In this document: piece after piece, positions 9,022 through 17,501 of the stretch | Numbering within the stretch: the first letter of the stretch is position 1 | How the letters are laid out: each line of letters begins with the position of its first letter | DNA from: Rhizobium sp. L1K21 | GTDB taxonomy: Bacteria; Pseudomonadota; Alphaproteobacteria; Rhizobiales; Rhizobiaceae | DNA length: 64,000 nucleotides | Direction of reading: 5' to 3' | Assembly: GCF_024055895.1 (NCBI RefSeq) | Contig: NZ_JAMXLE010000004.1 | Span: forward strand, 124,001-188,000 | Program-made: the position numbers and the translations under genes | Notes under the pieces: generated by a model | Databases searched by the model: none | Told to the model about the DNA's origin: nothing | The model's input: only the letters and a program-made list of their open reading frames with translations

Positions 9022-9492
9022 GTGAGCCGTGATGCTGTCGCCGTGGTCGATGAGGCCAGGCCGAGCGATGTTGATGCTTTGATCGAACTGGAAAAGCTGT
9101 TTCCGGAAGAGGATCGTATATCCCGTCGCAGCTGGTTGCGGTTTTTGCGTAAGCCCGGAACTGTTTTCGTGATCCGTGACGACGATCATATTGCGGCGGC
9201 AGCTGTGTTGCTTTTGCGCACAAACAGCCTCACAGCGCGGCTATATTCGATTGCGGTTGCTTCCAGCGCACGTGGGCGCGGATATGCACAGGCGCTGTTA
9301 GCGGCATGCGCACGAAACGCGCAAACGCGTGGCCGTGAAGCTCTCAGCCTGGAAGTGCGGGTTTCAAATGATGCCGCAATCTGGCTTTATCGCAATACCG
9401 GGTTTGAAATAACGGGAACCATCGCATCATATTACGACGATGGAGAGGATGCGCTGAAAATGCGCAAGGTTCTGGGTGAGGAACAAACGTGA
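9022..9492 (+). CDS. GNAT-family N-acetyltransferase
   Basis: GCN5-related acetyltransferase of 156 residues that should transfer acetyl from acetyl-CoA to an amine. The acetyl-CoA loop is present as SSARGRGYAQALL (Q/RxxGxG/A type), followed by VRVSNDAAIWLYRNTGFE, typical of RimI-like members. GGGAGG precedes the GTG start by about 8 nt. Its stop overlaps the GTG of the ATP-grasp gene (GTGA), so the two are translationally coupled. The target is probably the small-molecule or peptide product of that ligase rather than ribosomal S18. The target is inference. Confidence 0.85.
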   Translation: MSRDAVAVVDEARPSDVDALIELEKLFPEEDRISRRSWLRFLRKPGTVFVIRDDDHIAAAAVLLLRTNSLTARLYSIAVASSARGRGYAQALLAACARNAQTRGREALSLEVRVSNDAAIWLYRNTGFEITGTIASYYDDGEDALKMRKVLGEEQT

Positions 9493-10952
9493 CCGATTGG
9501 CTCATACTTGTCGAGAATACTAGTGACATCGATCAGGGCGAGACACCCCATAAGGTGATGCGTATAGCCGACTATCTGGCGCGACCTTCCCTTTTTGCGG
9601 GGCGGCGGCCTTATGTGCTGAATCTTGCAAGATCCTATGGGTATCAGTCGTCCGGCTATTATGCCTCATTGCTGGCCGAAGCGCGTGGCCACCGCATCAG
9701 CCCAAGTGTGCAGACCATTGTGGAACTGTCGCAGAAGGGTCTTTACACGCATGCGATCCCTGACCTGAACGCCCGCCTGCAGGAAGCCCGGCAAAAAGGC
9801 GCTCCGGTGGTGGAAAGCCTCTTCGTTGCCTTTTCGAAGCCCGATGTTTCCGGCTATGGCAAGTTTGCCCGCGAGCTTTCAGACTGGTTTAGAACGCCTG
9901 CTATCGAAGTGGAGTTTCAGCCAAAACCGCCGCACGATATCGCCCGTATCAAGCCGATCCCGCCGCACAAGATGAATGGCGCGCGCCGCCATCATTTTCT
10001 GGAATCGATGGCTGCCTATACAAAGGGCCGGGCCAGCAACCCCAAATCGCGGCCGCAGTTCAAGTGGTCGCTTGCCATTCTGGCTGATCCGACGGAGAAA
10101 ATGCCGCCGTCCAAGCCTGCTGCCTTGAAGCGGCTTTGCGATGTTGCCGAAAAAATGGGTGTCGAAACCGAAATTCTGGAACCGGGCGACCTGACCAGCC
10201 TTGCCGAGTTCGATGCGCTATTCATTCGTGCGACAACATCGATCGACAATTTCACGTACAAATTCGCCCGCCGCGCAGAGCAGGAGGGCATGCCGGTTAT
10301 CGACGATACGATGTCGATGATCCGCTGCACCAACAAGGTTTATCTGAAAGAGATATTGGAAAAGGCCGGTGTGCCGATCCCGAAGACCGAAGTGATCAGC
10401 GAAAAGACGGATCTGGCCGGTGTCATGGAGCGTCTTGGAAGCCCGGTGGTTCTCAAGACGCCTGATGGCTCCTTTGGCGCCAATATGGTCAAGGCAACCA
10501 ATCTTGAGGAACTGAAAGCCAGCTCATCTGCTCTGTTCAAGGATACGGCGCTTTTGATCGCGCAGGGCTTTCTGCCCACCAAATTCGACTGGCGTATCGG
10601 CGTCCTCGATGGCGAGCCGCTGTTTGCCTGCCAGTATCGCATGGCACGCGGTCATTGGCAGATCGTCAAGCGCGGAACGGACGGCAAGATCACCGAAGGC
10701 GGATCGGCGACCATGGCGATTTCCGATGCGCCGGCACTGGTTGTCGAAACCGCCGTGCGCGCAGCAAGGTTGATCGGAGACGGTCTTTACGGTGTTGATC
10801 TGAAGGAGACCGAGGACGGCGTCTTTGTCATTGAGATCAACGACAACCCCAATCTGGAAATCGATATCGAGGCTGCAGTTCTGAAAGACGAACTCTGGCG
10901 CAAGATTATCGCCTGGTTCGCTGCCCGGCTTGAGAGGCGCATGGGCCGGTAA
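9489..10952 (+). CDS. RimK-like ATP-grasp ligase with extra N-terminal domain
   Basis: Protein of 487 residues. The first 200 or so form the N-terminal domain found in a distinct RimK-like group (PYVLNLARSYGYQSSGYYAS). The last 250 are an ATP-grasp fold (KTPDGSFGANMVKA, VDLKETEDGVFVIEINDNPN). ATP-grasp enzymes join a carboxylate to an amine or thiol through an acyl phosphate, so this should build a peptide or amino-acid conjugate. It overlaps the acetyltransferase gene. RimK modifies ribosomal S6 with glutamate, but the larger size and coupling argue for another substrate. Confidence 0.85.
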   Translation: MTDWLILVENTSDIDQGETPHKVMRIADYLARPSLFAGRRPYVLNLARSYGYQSSGYYASLLAEARGHRISPSVQTIVELSQKGLYTHAIPDLNARLQEARQKGAPVVESLFVAFSKPDVSGYGKFARELSDWFRTPAIEVEFQPKPPHDIARIKPIPPHKMNGARRHHFLESMAAYTKGRASNPKSRPQFKWSLAILADPTEKMPPSKPAALKRLCDVAEKMGVETEILEPGDLTSLAEFDALFIRATTSIDNFTYKFARRAEQEGMPVIDDTMSMIRCTNKVYLKEILEKAGVPIPKTEVISEKTDLAGVMERLGSPVVLKTPDGSFGANMVKATNLEELKASSSALFKDTALLIAQGFLPTKFDWRIGVLDGEPLFACQYRMARGHWQIVKRGTDGKITEGGSATMAISDAPALVVETAVRAARLIGDGLYGVDLKETEDGVFVIEINDNPNLEIDIEAAVLKDELWRKIIAWFAARLERRMGR

Positions 10953-10961
10953 AACCGGCCC
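10943..10961. terminator. GC-rich hairpin between convergent genes
   Basis: GGGCCGGT and ACCGGCCC form a perfect 8-bp stem around a 3-base loop that contains the end of the ligase stop codon. No T-run follows on either strand, so it may be only a weak or Rho-assisted terminator between the ligase gene and galM. Confidence 0.35.
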
Positions 10962-10975
10962 CGTCTCTTCCCGTC

Positions 10976-11986
10976 TTAAATACGGCGGAAAATATAGTCT
11001 GTATCCTGAACGAGCACCTCGCCGGGTCGCAGAACGGCTTCGGGGAAGTCAGGGTGATTCACCGCGTCTGGCCATACCTGCGTTTCCAGGCAGAAGCCGC
11101 CGAATGGGCCGATAGCGCGGCCGTCGAGGCCCGGCGGTTTGCCTGCCAGCTTGAAGGCGGCGTAAAACTGCACGCCGGGCTCCGTTGTTGCCACATCCAT
11201 GGCGAGGCCTGATGTCGGGCAACGCACTTCGACCACCTTGCGCTTGTCCACACGCTTGTCGGACAGGCAGAAATTGTGATCGTAGAGAACCTGTTTGCCC
11301 TGATCCATCTGTTTCATGGATTTCAGTTCGCGCAGGTCAAACGGCGTGCCGTCAACCGGTGCGATTTCGCCGGTCGGGATCTGATCGTCATCTGTCGGCA
11401 GGTAATGATCGGCAGCAATCATGATCTCGTGGTCGAGCGTGTCATCATTGTTGCCGATGTTGAAATAGCTGTGCTGGCAGATATTGACCGGGCAGGGCTG
11501 ATCGACGGTTGAGGTGTAAACGACGGAGAGAACGCCGTCATCTTTCAGCGTATAGGTGGCGCGGATCGTGCAATTGCCGGGGTAACCGGCCTGGCCGTCC
11601 GGGTCGACAATTTCCAGCGTGGCACTGTTCTCTGTCGTCTCGACGAATTGCCAAAGCCGTTTGGCAATGCCGTTGGAGCCGCCATGAAGGTGGGTTACGC
11701 CCTTTTCATTGCGTTCCAGCTGATAGGTTTTTCCGTCGATTTCGAATTTGCCCTCGCAGATGCGGTTTGCGCAGCGGCCAGCGGTGGCTCCGAAATAGGA
11801 GGAGTAGTTCAGGTAATCGTCGAAGTCTTCAAAGCCGATGACCAGAGGTTTGTCATGACCTTCGAGCCGCAGATCCTGTATCACTGCGCCCCAGTTGATG
11901 ATATTGGCGGTCAATCCGCCGCCTCTGAGGGTGGCGCGATAGACGTTTTCGCCCTGTTCGGTTGTGCCGAAGAGTTTCAGTTCCAT
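10976..11986 (-). CDS. galM: Aldose 1-epimerase (galactose mutarotase)
   Basis: Mutarotase of 336 residues interconverting alpha and beta anomers of hexoses in the cytoplasm. The catalytic His region is NICQHSYFNIG and the catalytic Glu region is GGFCLETQVWPDAVN. NRICEGKFEIDGKTYQL is the usual N-terminal sugar-binding strand set. No signal peptide is present. It follows the CoxE-like gene by 17 bp and may be co-transcribed, but no galactose pathway genes are nearby. Confidence 0.92.
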   Translation of the reverse strand: MELKLFGTTEQGENVYRATLRGGGLTANIINWGAVIQDLRLEGHDKPLVIGFEDFDDYLNYSSYFGATAGRCANRICEGKFEIDGKTYQLERNEKGVTHLHGGSNGIAKRLWQFVETTENSATLEIVDPDGQAGYPGNCTIRATYTLKDDGVLSVVYTSTVDQPCPVNICQHSYFNIGNNDDTLDHEIMIAADHYLPTDDDQIPTGEIAPVDGTPFDLRELKSMKQMDQGKQVLYDHNFCLSDKRVDKRKVVEVRCPTSGLAMDVATTEPGVQFYAAFKLAGKPPGLDGRAIGPFGGFCLETQVWPDAVNHPDFPEAVLRPGEVLVQDTDYIFRRI

Positions 11987-12003
11987 TTCCCCGTTTCCAA
12001 ATT

Positions 12004-13191
12004 TCAGCGCGTTAGCTCGCGCGTTGCATTTTCGAGCCCGCCAAGTGTCAGCGGATACATGCGCTCATTCATCAGTCGCCGCAAAATAGTGGTTGAGTGT
12101 GTGTAATGCCAGTAGTCTTCCCGCGATGGGTTGAGCCAGACGGCTTTTGGAAAGTGATCCAAGAGCCGTTGAAGCCAGACGGCACCAGCCTCCTTGTTGA
12201 AATGCTCCACTGAGCCACCCGGATGGGTGACCTCATAGGGTGCCATGGATGCATCGCCAACAAAAATCACCTTGTAGTCAGGGCCAAAGGTGCGAATGAC
12301 ATCAAACGTGTCCATACGCTCCGAATAGCGCCGTTTATTGTCCTTCCAGACACCTTCGTAGATGCAATTGTGGAAGTAGAAATATTCCATGTGCTTGAAT
12401 TCGGATCGGGCAGCGGAAAAAAGCTCTTCGGCGACCTTGATGTGGTCGTCCATGGAGCCGCCGATATCGAAAAACATCAAGAGTTTGACAGCGTTTCGGC
12501 GTTCCGGGCGGGTTTTGATATCGAGATAGCCGTGTTCAGCGGTCGATTTGATCGTGCCGCCGAGATCAAGCTCTTCGTCTGCGCCCTGGCGTATCCACTT
12601 GCGCAGCCGTTTCAGCGCGATCTTGATGTTGCGGGTGCCGATTTCGACGGAATCGTCGAGATTCTTGAATTCGCGTTTGTCCCAAACCTTGACCGCGCGG
12701 CGGTTTCGCGATTCGTGCTGGCCAATGCGCACGCCTTCGGGATTGTAGCCATAGGCGCCGAACGGCGAGGTGCCGTTCGTGCCGATCCATTTGCTGCCGC
12801 CCTGGTGGCGCTCCTTTTGTTCGGCAAGACGCTCTTTCAGCGTCTCCATCAGCTTTTCGAGGCCGCCAAGCGCCTTAATCTGCGCCTTTTCTTCTTCTGT
12901 CAGAAAGCGGTCGGCCATACGGCGGAGCCATTCTTCTGGCAGGTCGCGCGGATCGACGCCTTCGGGAATGCCGCTGACGGCTTCCAGACCACGAAACGCA
13001 TGGGCGAACACTTGATCGAAACGGTCGATATGGCGTTCATCCTTTACCAGCGAGGTGCGGGCAAGGTAATAGAACGCTTCGACATCGAAGTCTGCCAGGC
13101 CGTTCTTTGTACCCTCCAGCAACGTCAGATATTCCCGCAGGGAAACGGGAACCTTGGCTGCTTTCAGTTCAAGGAAGAAGGGGATGAACAT
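12004..13191 (-). CDS. CoxE-like VWA-domain protein
   Basis: Protein of 395 residues. The N-terminal part (FFLELKAAKVPVSLREYLTLL) is the CoxE-type helical domain. The C-terminal half is a von Willebrand A domain with an imperfect MIDAS (FFDIGGSMDDH in place of DxSxS). Such proteins act with MoxR AAA ATPases in cofactor insertion or complex assembly. A MoxR gene lies upstream in the same direction but is separated from it by metA. No CO-dehydrogenase genes are visible, so the client is unknown. Confidence 0.88.
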   Translation of the reverse strand: MFIPFFLELKAAKVPVSLREYLTLLEGTKNGLADFDVEAFYYLARTSLVKDERHIDRFDQVFAHAFRGLEAVSGIPEGVDPRDLPEEWLRRMADRFLTEEEKAQIKALGGLEKLMETLKERLAEQKERHQGGSKWIGTNGTSPFGAYGYNPEGVRIGQHESRNRRAVKVWDKREFKNLDDSVEIGTRNIKIALKRLRKWIRQGADEELDLGGTIKSTAEHGYLDIKTRPERRNAVKLLMFFDIGGSMDDHIKVAEELFSAARSEFKHMEYFYFHNCIYEGVWKDNKRRYSERMDTFDVIRTFGPDYKVIFVGDASMAPYEVTHPGGSVEHFNKEAGAVWLQRLLDHFPKAVWLNPSREDYWHYTHSTTILRRLMNERMYPLTLGGLENATRELTR

Positions 13192-13269
13192 CTCGAAATC
13201 TCATTGTCGACGGTGGCCGGGATCGGAACATTTGACCGTCCATTCGTCAACCCCTTCTTCGCCGCAACA

Positions 13270-14208
13270 TCAATAGCCCGGATTGTGCTCCTCGCTTCCA
13301 ATCTTTTCGATTTCAAACGGCGTCGTCTGATAGATGTTATTGATCCAATTGCCGAAAAGCAGGTGGGCATGGCTGCGCCAGCGGTTTAGCGGCGGGCGGG
13401 TCGGATCATTGTTCGGGAAGTAATTATGCGGCAGCTTGATCTCTATTCCGGCCTGTTGGTCGCGGAAATATTCATCCGCGAGAGAGGTCGAATCATATTC
13501 GATATGATTGAACACATAGAGCCGGTTGCCTTTGCGCTCGTGCACGATACAAGGGCCGGTTTCGCTCGACTCCATCAGGATATCAAGACCTTCATGTTCG
13601 ATAATATCCGTTGAGCGGCACTCGGTCCAACGGGATACCGGAATCTGGAAGTCATCGGAAAAGCCATTCATGTAAGGCGAAGCGCGGTTGAGGTTCATAT
13701 GGCGATAGACACCAAATGCCTTTTCCGCGAGCGTATATTTGGGAACCTTATGAAAATGCCAGATTGCGGCCATCGCGCCCCAGCAAATGTTGAGTGTCGA
13801 GTGAACGTTTGTGGTTGTCCAGTCGAGAATGGCCTTCATCTCGTCCCAATAGGTCACGTCCTCAAATTCCAGCTTTTCCACCGGTGCACCGGTAATGATG
13901 AAACCGTCAAACTTCTGGTCCTTGATTTCATCCCAGGTGTTGTAGAAGGCAAGCAGGTGTTCAACCGGTGTGTTCTTGGCCTGATGGCCGCCAATACGCA
14001 CGAGCGACAATTCCACCTGCAGGGGCGAGGCGCCGATGAGGCGGGCAATCTGCACCTCTGTCTTGATCTTGTTCGGCATGAGGTTCAGGAGACCTATTCT
14101 CAGAGGGCGGATATCCTGGCGGATGGCCACTTTTTCGGTCATCACGCGCACACCCTCTTCGATGAGTGTTTCCTGCGCTGGCAAACCATCTGGAATTCTG
14201 ATCGGCAT
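13270..14208 (-). CDS. metAA: Homoserine O-acetyltransferase (MetA family)
   Basis: MetA-type homoserine acyltransferase of 312 residues, first dedicated step of methionine synthesis. The acyl-accepting cysteine is in [11 protein letters not shown] and the catalytic His in FNHIEYD. Residue 111, which sets acyl-CoA choice in this family, is Glu (GAPVEKLEF) rather than the Gly of E. coli, so acetyl-CoA is the expected donor. The start is set by GAGAGACTGAA before the ATG, five codons inside the longest frame. Control is by the SAM-II riboswitch upstream. Confidence 0.93.
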   Translation of the reverse strand: MPIRIPDGLPAQETLIEEGVRVMTEKVAIRQDIRPLRIGLLNLMPNKIKTEVQIARLIGASPLQVELSLVRIGGHQAKNTPVEHLLAFYNTWDEIKDQKFDGFIITGAPVEKLEFEDVTYWDEMKAILDWTTTNVHSTLNICWGAMAAIWHFHKVPKYTLAEKAFGVYRHMNLNRASPYMNGFSDDFQIPVSRWTECRSTDIIEHEGLDILMESSETGPCIVHERKGNRLYVFNHIEYDSTSLADEYFRDQQAGIEIKLPHNYFPNNDPTRPPLNRWRSHAHLLFGNWINNIYQTTPFEIEKIGSEEHNPGY

Positions 14209-14228
14209 TTCAGTCTCTCTCACACAAC

Positions 14229-14260
14229 AAAAAACCGGCGGCGTAAAATCGCAACCGGTT
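14229..14260 (-). terminator. Attenuator-like terminator in the metA leader
   Basis: On the minus strand AACCGG pairs with CCGGTT, with an inner GCG/CGC pair and an ATTTTA loop, and the stem runs into TTTTTTG. It lies between the SAM-II aptamer and the metA ribosome site, about 20 nt before the start codon, so it can cut off metA transcripts. A second small hairpin (AACATT-gag-AATGTT, 14266-14280) sits between aptamer and terminator. Confidence 0.6.
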
Positions 14261-14284
14261 CCTAAAACATTCTCAATGTTCGGG

Positions 14285-14338
14285 CCCCTTTAGCGACTTT
14301 TTTTAAGTGGCTGCAAGCCGGCCGGCAAATCACCACTG
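14285..14338 (-). promoter_or_regulatory. SAM-II riboswitch (metA leader)
   Basis: The minus strand reads AGTGGTGATTTG, a CCGGCCGG segment, CTTGCAGCCACTT and then TCGCTAAAGGGG. This is the compact alphaproteobacterial SAM-II aptamer: P1 from AGTGG with CCACT, and the 3' GCTAAAG segment forming the pseudoknot. It is placed as expected in front of metA and should lower metA expression when S-adenosylmethionine is abundant. Confidence 0.85.
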
Positions 14339-14369
14339 AAAAGCCCTATAATCCCGTTGGCTCAAAAAA

Positions 14370-15209
14370 TCAATTCTGCCGTCGAGACATGAAGGCCAAT
14401 CGCTCGAAAAGATGAATGTCCTGTTCGTTCTTCAAAAGTGCGCCGTGCAGCTTGGGCAGGATAGTCTTGGCGTCTGCCGAAAGGTCCTGCGGATCGATCT
14501 CATCGGCCACCAGAAGGCGAATCCAGTCCAGCGCTTCAGATGTCGAAGGCTTTTTCTTGATGCCCGGCACCTCGCGGATTTCGAAGAAGCGGTTGAGCGC
14601 GGCACTCACCAGGTCCTTGCGGATGCCGGGATAGTGTACCTCGACAATCTTCATCAGCGTGTCGGCTTCCGGGAACTTGATATAGTGGAAGAAGCAGCGG
14701 CGCAGGAACGCGTCAGGCAGTTCCTTTTCGTTGTTTGATGTGATGATGACGATGGGGCGAACCGCTGCCTTCACCGTTTCGCCGGTCTCATAGACGTGGA
14801 ACTCCATACGATCGAGTTCCTGCAGCAGGTCGTTTGGAAATTCGATATCAGCCTTGTCGATTTCGTCGATCAGCAGCACGACCTTTTCGCCCGCCGAGAA
14901 GGCCTCCCAGAGCTTACCCTTGCGGATATAGTTGTTGATGTCGTTGAAACGTTCGTCGCCCAGCTGGCTGTCGCGCAGGCGGGAAACGGCATCATATTCA
15001 TAAAGGCCCTGTTGTGCCTTGGTGGTGGATTTGATGTTCCATTCGATCATCTTCAGGCCAAGGCCTTCGGCGATCTGGCGTGCGAGCTCCGTTTTTCCCG
15101 TGCCCGGCTCACCCTTCACCAGAAGCGGGCGCTCAAGCTGAATGGCGGCATTGACCGCGATCATCAGATCCTTTTCGGCAATATAGCTTTCGGTGCCTTC
15201 AAAACGCAT
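14370..15209 (-). CDS. MoxR-family AAA+ ATPase
   Basis: AAA+ ATPase of 279 residues. Walker A is GEPGTGKTE, Walker B VVLLIDEIDKAD, sensor 1 IITSNNEKELPDAFLRRC. This is the MoxR group that works with VWA proteins as a chaperone for cofactor insertion. GAGGAA stands 9 nt before the chosen ATG (MRFEGTES). An earlier in-frame ATG eight codons upstream has no such site. The likely partner is the CoxE-like VWA gene on the far side of metA. Confidence 0.9.
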   Translation of the reverse strand: MRFEGTESYIAEKDLMIAVNAAIQLERPLLVKGEPGTGKTELARQIAEGLGLKMIEWNIKSTTKAQQGLYEYDAVSRLRDSQLGDERFNDINNYIRKGKLWEAFSAGEKVVLLIDEIDKADIEFPNDLLQELDRMEFHVYETGETVKAAVRPIVIITSNNEKELPDAFLRRCFFHYIKFPEADTLMKIVEVHYPGIRKDLVSAALNRFFEIREVPGIKKKPSTSEALDWIRLLVADEIDPQDLSADAKTILPKLHGALLKNEQDIHLFERLAFMSRRQN

Positions 15210-15339
15210 CGAGTTTTGTTCCTCATTGTTCAAGTTTGACCAAAGCTATGGGTTTGCCCGACTTCGCGCAAGTGAGCTGGGAACATTTCCGCCGAGGGTG
15301 GCGTTGGACTCACACAAACCATAGAGAAGGAGTATCCCC

Positions 15340-15555
15340 ATGCGTACACGCACTTATATCGCGGGCGCTCTTCTGCCCGTCGTCAATTCCGTACTCTTCG
15401 GTGCCGGTGCGATTGCTGTCTTGAGCATTCCCGCACTTGAAGACCTTGCTGCCTATTTCATCCCCGCTGTGGTGGCAGCCAGCTTTGCAATAACACCGCT
15501 GATTGCATGGCGCCTTGCACCGCGGATGCGCCTCAATCGCGCGCACCGTCCTTAA
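15340..15555 (+). CDS. Small two-helix membrane protein
   Basis: Protein of 71 residues with two hydrophobic helices (about residues 7-31 and 38-58) and a basic tail (RLAPRMRLNRAHR). A strong AGAAGGAG ribosome site lies 7 nt before the ATG and a good terminator follows, so it is a real single-gene unit. I do not recognise a characterised family. It is probably an inner-membrane protein. Confidence 0.75.
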   Translation: MRTRTYIAGALLPVVNSVLFGAGAIAVLSIPALEDLAAYFIPAVVAASFAITPLIAWRLAPRMRLNRAHRP

Positions 15556-15566
15556 ACTGGTGAATA

Positions 15567-15599
15567 GCCGGGTGGATTTCGTTCCGCCCGGCTTTTTTT
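15567..15599 (+). terminator. Terminator of the small membrane protein gene
   Basis: GCCGGGTGGA and TCCGCCCGGC form a stem followed by seven T residues, starting 12 bp past the stop codon. Confidence 0.85.
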
Positions 15600-15616
15600 G
15601 CTCTTATAGGTCGCGA

Positions 15617-16570
15617 TCAGGCCCTTATCTCCTGCCTCTGGAACGTTACATAGGCAGCTGTGTAAACCACCACCATCGCCGCCAGCAGGCCGGAAAGCTC
15701 CGGCCAGATCAGAAGCGCGCTCTGTCCAAACGGCAAGGGCATGCCCATGACCGCGCGTTCCATCTGGTAGGCGAATACGAGCCCCAGTGACCGCGTTTGC
15801 GGGTTGAGGATCGCAATCGTCGCCTCGTTGAACAGCGTATTGGGCGAGATGCGGGCAATAGCCTGCCCCACCTCGGCCTGGTGGATAATACTCATCTGGT
15901 TGAACGGGTCTGCGGGCGCAATTCCGCTTGCCGCTAATGGTGCAATCATGCCCCAGAAGAGGGTGAAGACCATCCAGAGCGTCAGCCCGGCCAGCGCTGC
16001 CGTTGCAGGCGACTTGAACACTGTCGAGAAGAACAGCGAAATCGCCAGCCACACGCCTGCATAGGCCAATGACACCAAGAGGAATGTCAGCCCACGCAGG
16101 ATTTCCTCGCCTGACGGCGGAAGACCCAGCATGAGGATACCCATGCCGGTGATCAGCAGCCACAAAGTGACGAGGCAAATGCCGATGACCAGCAGACCAC
16201 CGAGAAACTTGCCGGCCAGCAGTGCATCCCGGTAGATTGGCTGGGACAATATTCGACTCATCGTGCGGCGCGAGTATTCGCCGTTGATGCCGTCAAAGGC
16301 GAGCGCGATGCCGATCAGCGGCAGCAGGAAGCCGAGAAAGGTGACGAATGACGGCAGCGGTTGTTTGGCTGTGGTGAGCAGCCGCAGGAAGATGAATGGA
16401 TCTTCGCTCACCGTGCTCTTGATTTCGCCCAGAGCGCCATAGATCGAACCGAGCGCGGTCAGGAGGATCAGGAGCATGACAAGATGCATGCGCGGGCTTG
16501 TCATGTGGTCGGCGGCTTCCTTCATGGCGACGGAAGCAAGACCTGTGAAGGGGGAACCTTTACGCTGCAT
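15617..16570 (-). CDS. ABC transporter permease (ABC-2 / NosY type)
   Basis: Integral membrane protein of 317 residues with six hydrophobic segments and the conserved cytoplasmic stretch GINGEYSRRTMSRILSQP, which marks ABC-2 / NosY-type permeases. AAAGGATGG precedes the chosen ATG, which overlaps the end of the ATPase gene. It is the third gene of the NEW3-ATPase-permease operon. Direction (export) is inferred from family. The substrate is unknown. Confidence 0.88.
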   Translation of the reverse strand: MQRKGSPFTGLASVAMKEAADHMTSPRMHLVMLLILLTALGSIYGALGEIKSTVSEDPFIFLRLLTTAKQPLPSFVTFLGFLLPLIGIALAFDGINGEYSRRTMSRILSQPIYRDALLAGKFLGGLLVIGICLVTLWLLITGMGILMLGLPPSGEEILRGLTFLLVSLAYAGVWLAISLFFSTVFKSPATAALAGLTLWMVFTLFWGMIAPLAASGIAPADPFNQMSIIHQAEVGQAIARISPNTLFNEATIAILNPQTRSLGLVFAYQMERAVMGMPLPFGQSALLIWPELSGLLAAMVVVYTAAYVTFQRQEIRA

Positions 16571-17501
16571 AGCTATCCATCCTTTCGAAATAACGCGCAT
16601 AGACCTCATCCAGATCGGACCGGTCCATAGACATCTGTTTCAGCATCCCGCCTGCCTCAACGATGGCCTTTGCCACCTCGCCGCGCACGTCGCGGGTCGC
16701 ATCAATACGCACCACCCCGGAATTTGACATGCTGACATTGCCGATGCCGTCTATACCGCGCGTGACGGCGGCAATGTCGCAACCATCGGCGACCGTTTCG
16801 ATGACATAGGAACCGCCCAGCACTTCGCCGGCGAGATCGCTCACCTTGCCGATGAGACCGATCTTGCCCTTGTTGAACAGCGCCACACGGCTGCAGATCG
16901 ATTGCACCATGCTCAACAGGTGCGAGGACAAGACAACCGTCATGCCTTCGGAGGCCAATTTCACGATCAGGTCGAGAAGTTCCTGCGTTGACTGCGGATC
17001 AAGGCCGGATGTTGGCTCGTCCAGAATGGCAAGTTCAGCGCCCTTGACCAGAATATCGGCAATCCCGAGCCTCTGGCGCATGCCGCGCGAGAAGGTGGCC
17101 ACGCGCTTGTCCGCCACATGGGCGAGGCGAACCCGTAACAGCGCCTCGTCTATGCGCATCTGCGCCGTTGACGACGGCATGTCTTGCAGGCGGGCCATGA
17201 AGGCGAGGTTTTCCCGCGCCGTCATGTTGTCGTAAAAACCGACCGCGTCGGGCAGATAACCCACCCGCTGTTTGACAGCGAGTGGTTCGCGAAAGGGATC
17301 GTGTCCCAGAACACGGATTTCGCCTTCGCTTGCCTCGGTCAGACCGAGCATGAGCAGAATGGTCGTCGTCTTGCCTGCGCCGTTGGGACCGAGAAGACCG
17401 AAAATCTCGCCCTTGTTCACGGTCAGGTCGAGGCCGTCGACGGCGGCATTCGGCCCGTACGTTTTCCGGAGGCCTTTTACCTCAATGACGGGCGTACTCA
17501 T
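16560..17501 (-). CDS. ABC transporter ATP-binding protein (NosF/CcmA-like)
   Basis: ABC ATPase of 313 residues. Walker A GPNGAGKTT near residue 40, signature FSRGMRQRLG, Walker B LAILDEPTSGLDP, and a C-terminal extension (about residues 220-313) typical of ABC-2 export ATPases. Its ATG overlaps the stop of the NEW3-domain gene and its own end overlaps the permease start, so the three proteins should be made in step and form one transporter. Confidence 0.93.
   Translation of the reverse strand: MSTPVIEVKGLRKTYGPNAAVDGLDLTVNKGEIFGLLGPNGAGKTTTILLMLGLTEASEGEIRVLGHDPFREPLAVKQRVGYLPDAVGFYDNMTARENLAFMARLQDMPSSTAQMRIDEALLRVRLAHVADKRVATFSRGMRQRLGIADILVKGAELAILDEPTSGLDPQSTQELLDLIVKLASEGMTVVLSSHLLSMVQSICSRVALFNKGKIGLIGKVSDLAGEVLGGSYVIETVADGCDIAAVTRGIDGIGNVSMSNSGVVRIDATRDVRGEVAKAIVEAGGMLKQMSMDRSDLDEVYARYFERMDSYAA

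Noticed and set aside
12223-13389. A 388-codon plus-strand open frame opposite the VWA gene
   Set aside because: Crosses the VWA and metA genes in antisense, with no ribosome site or recognisable domain.
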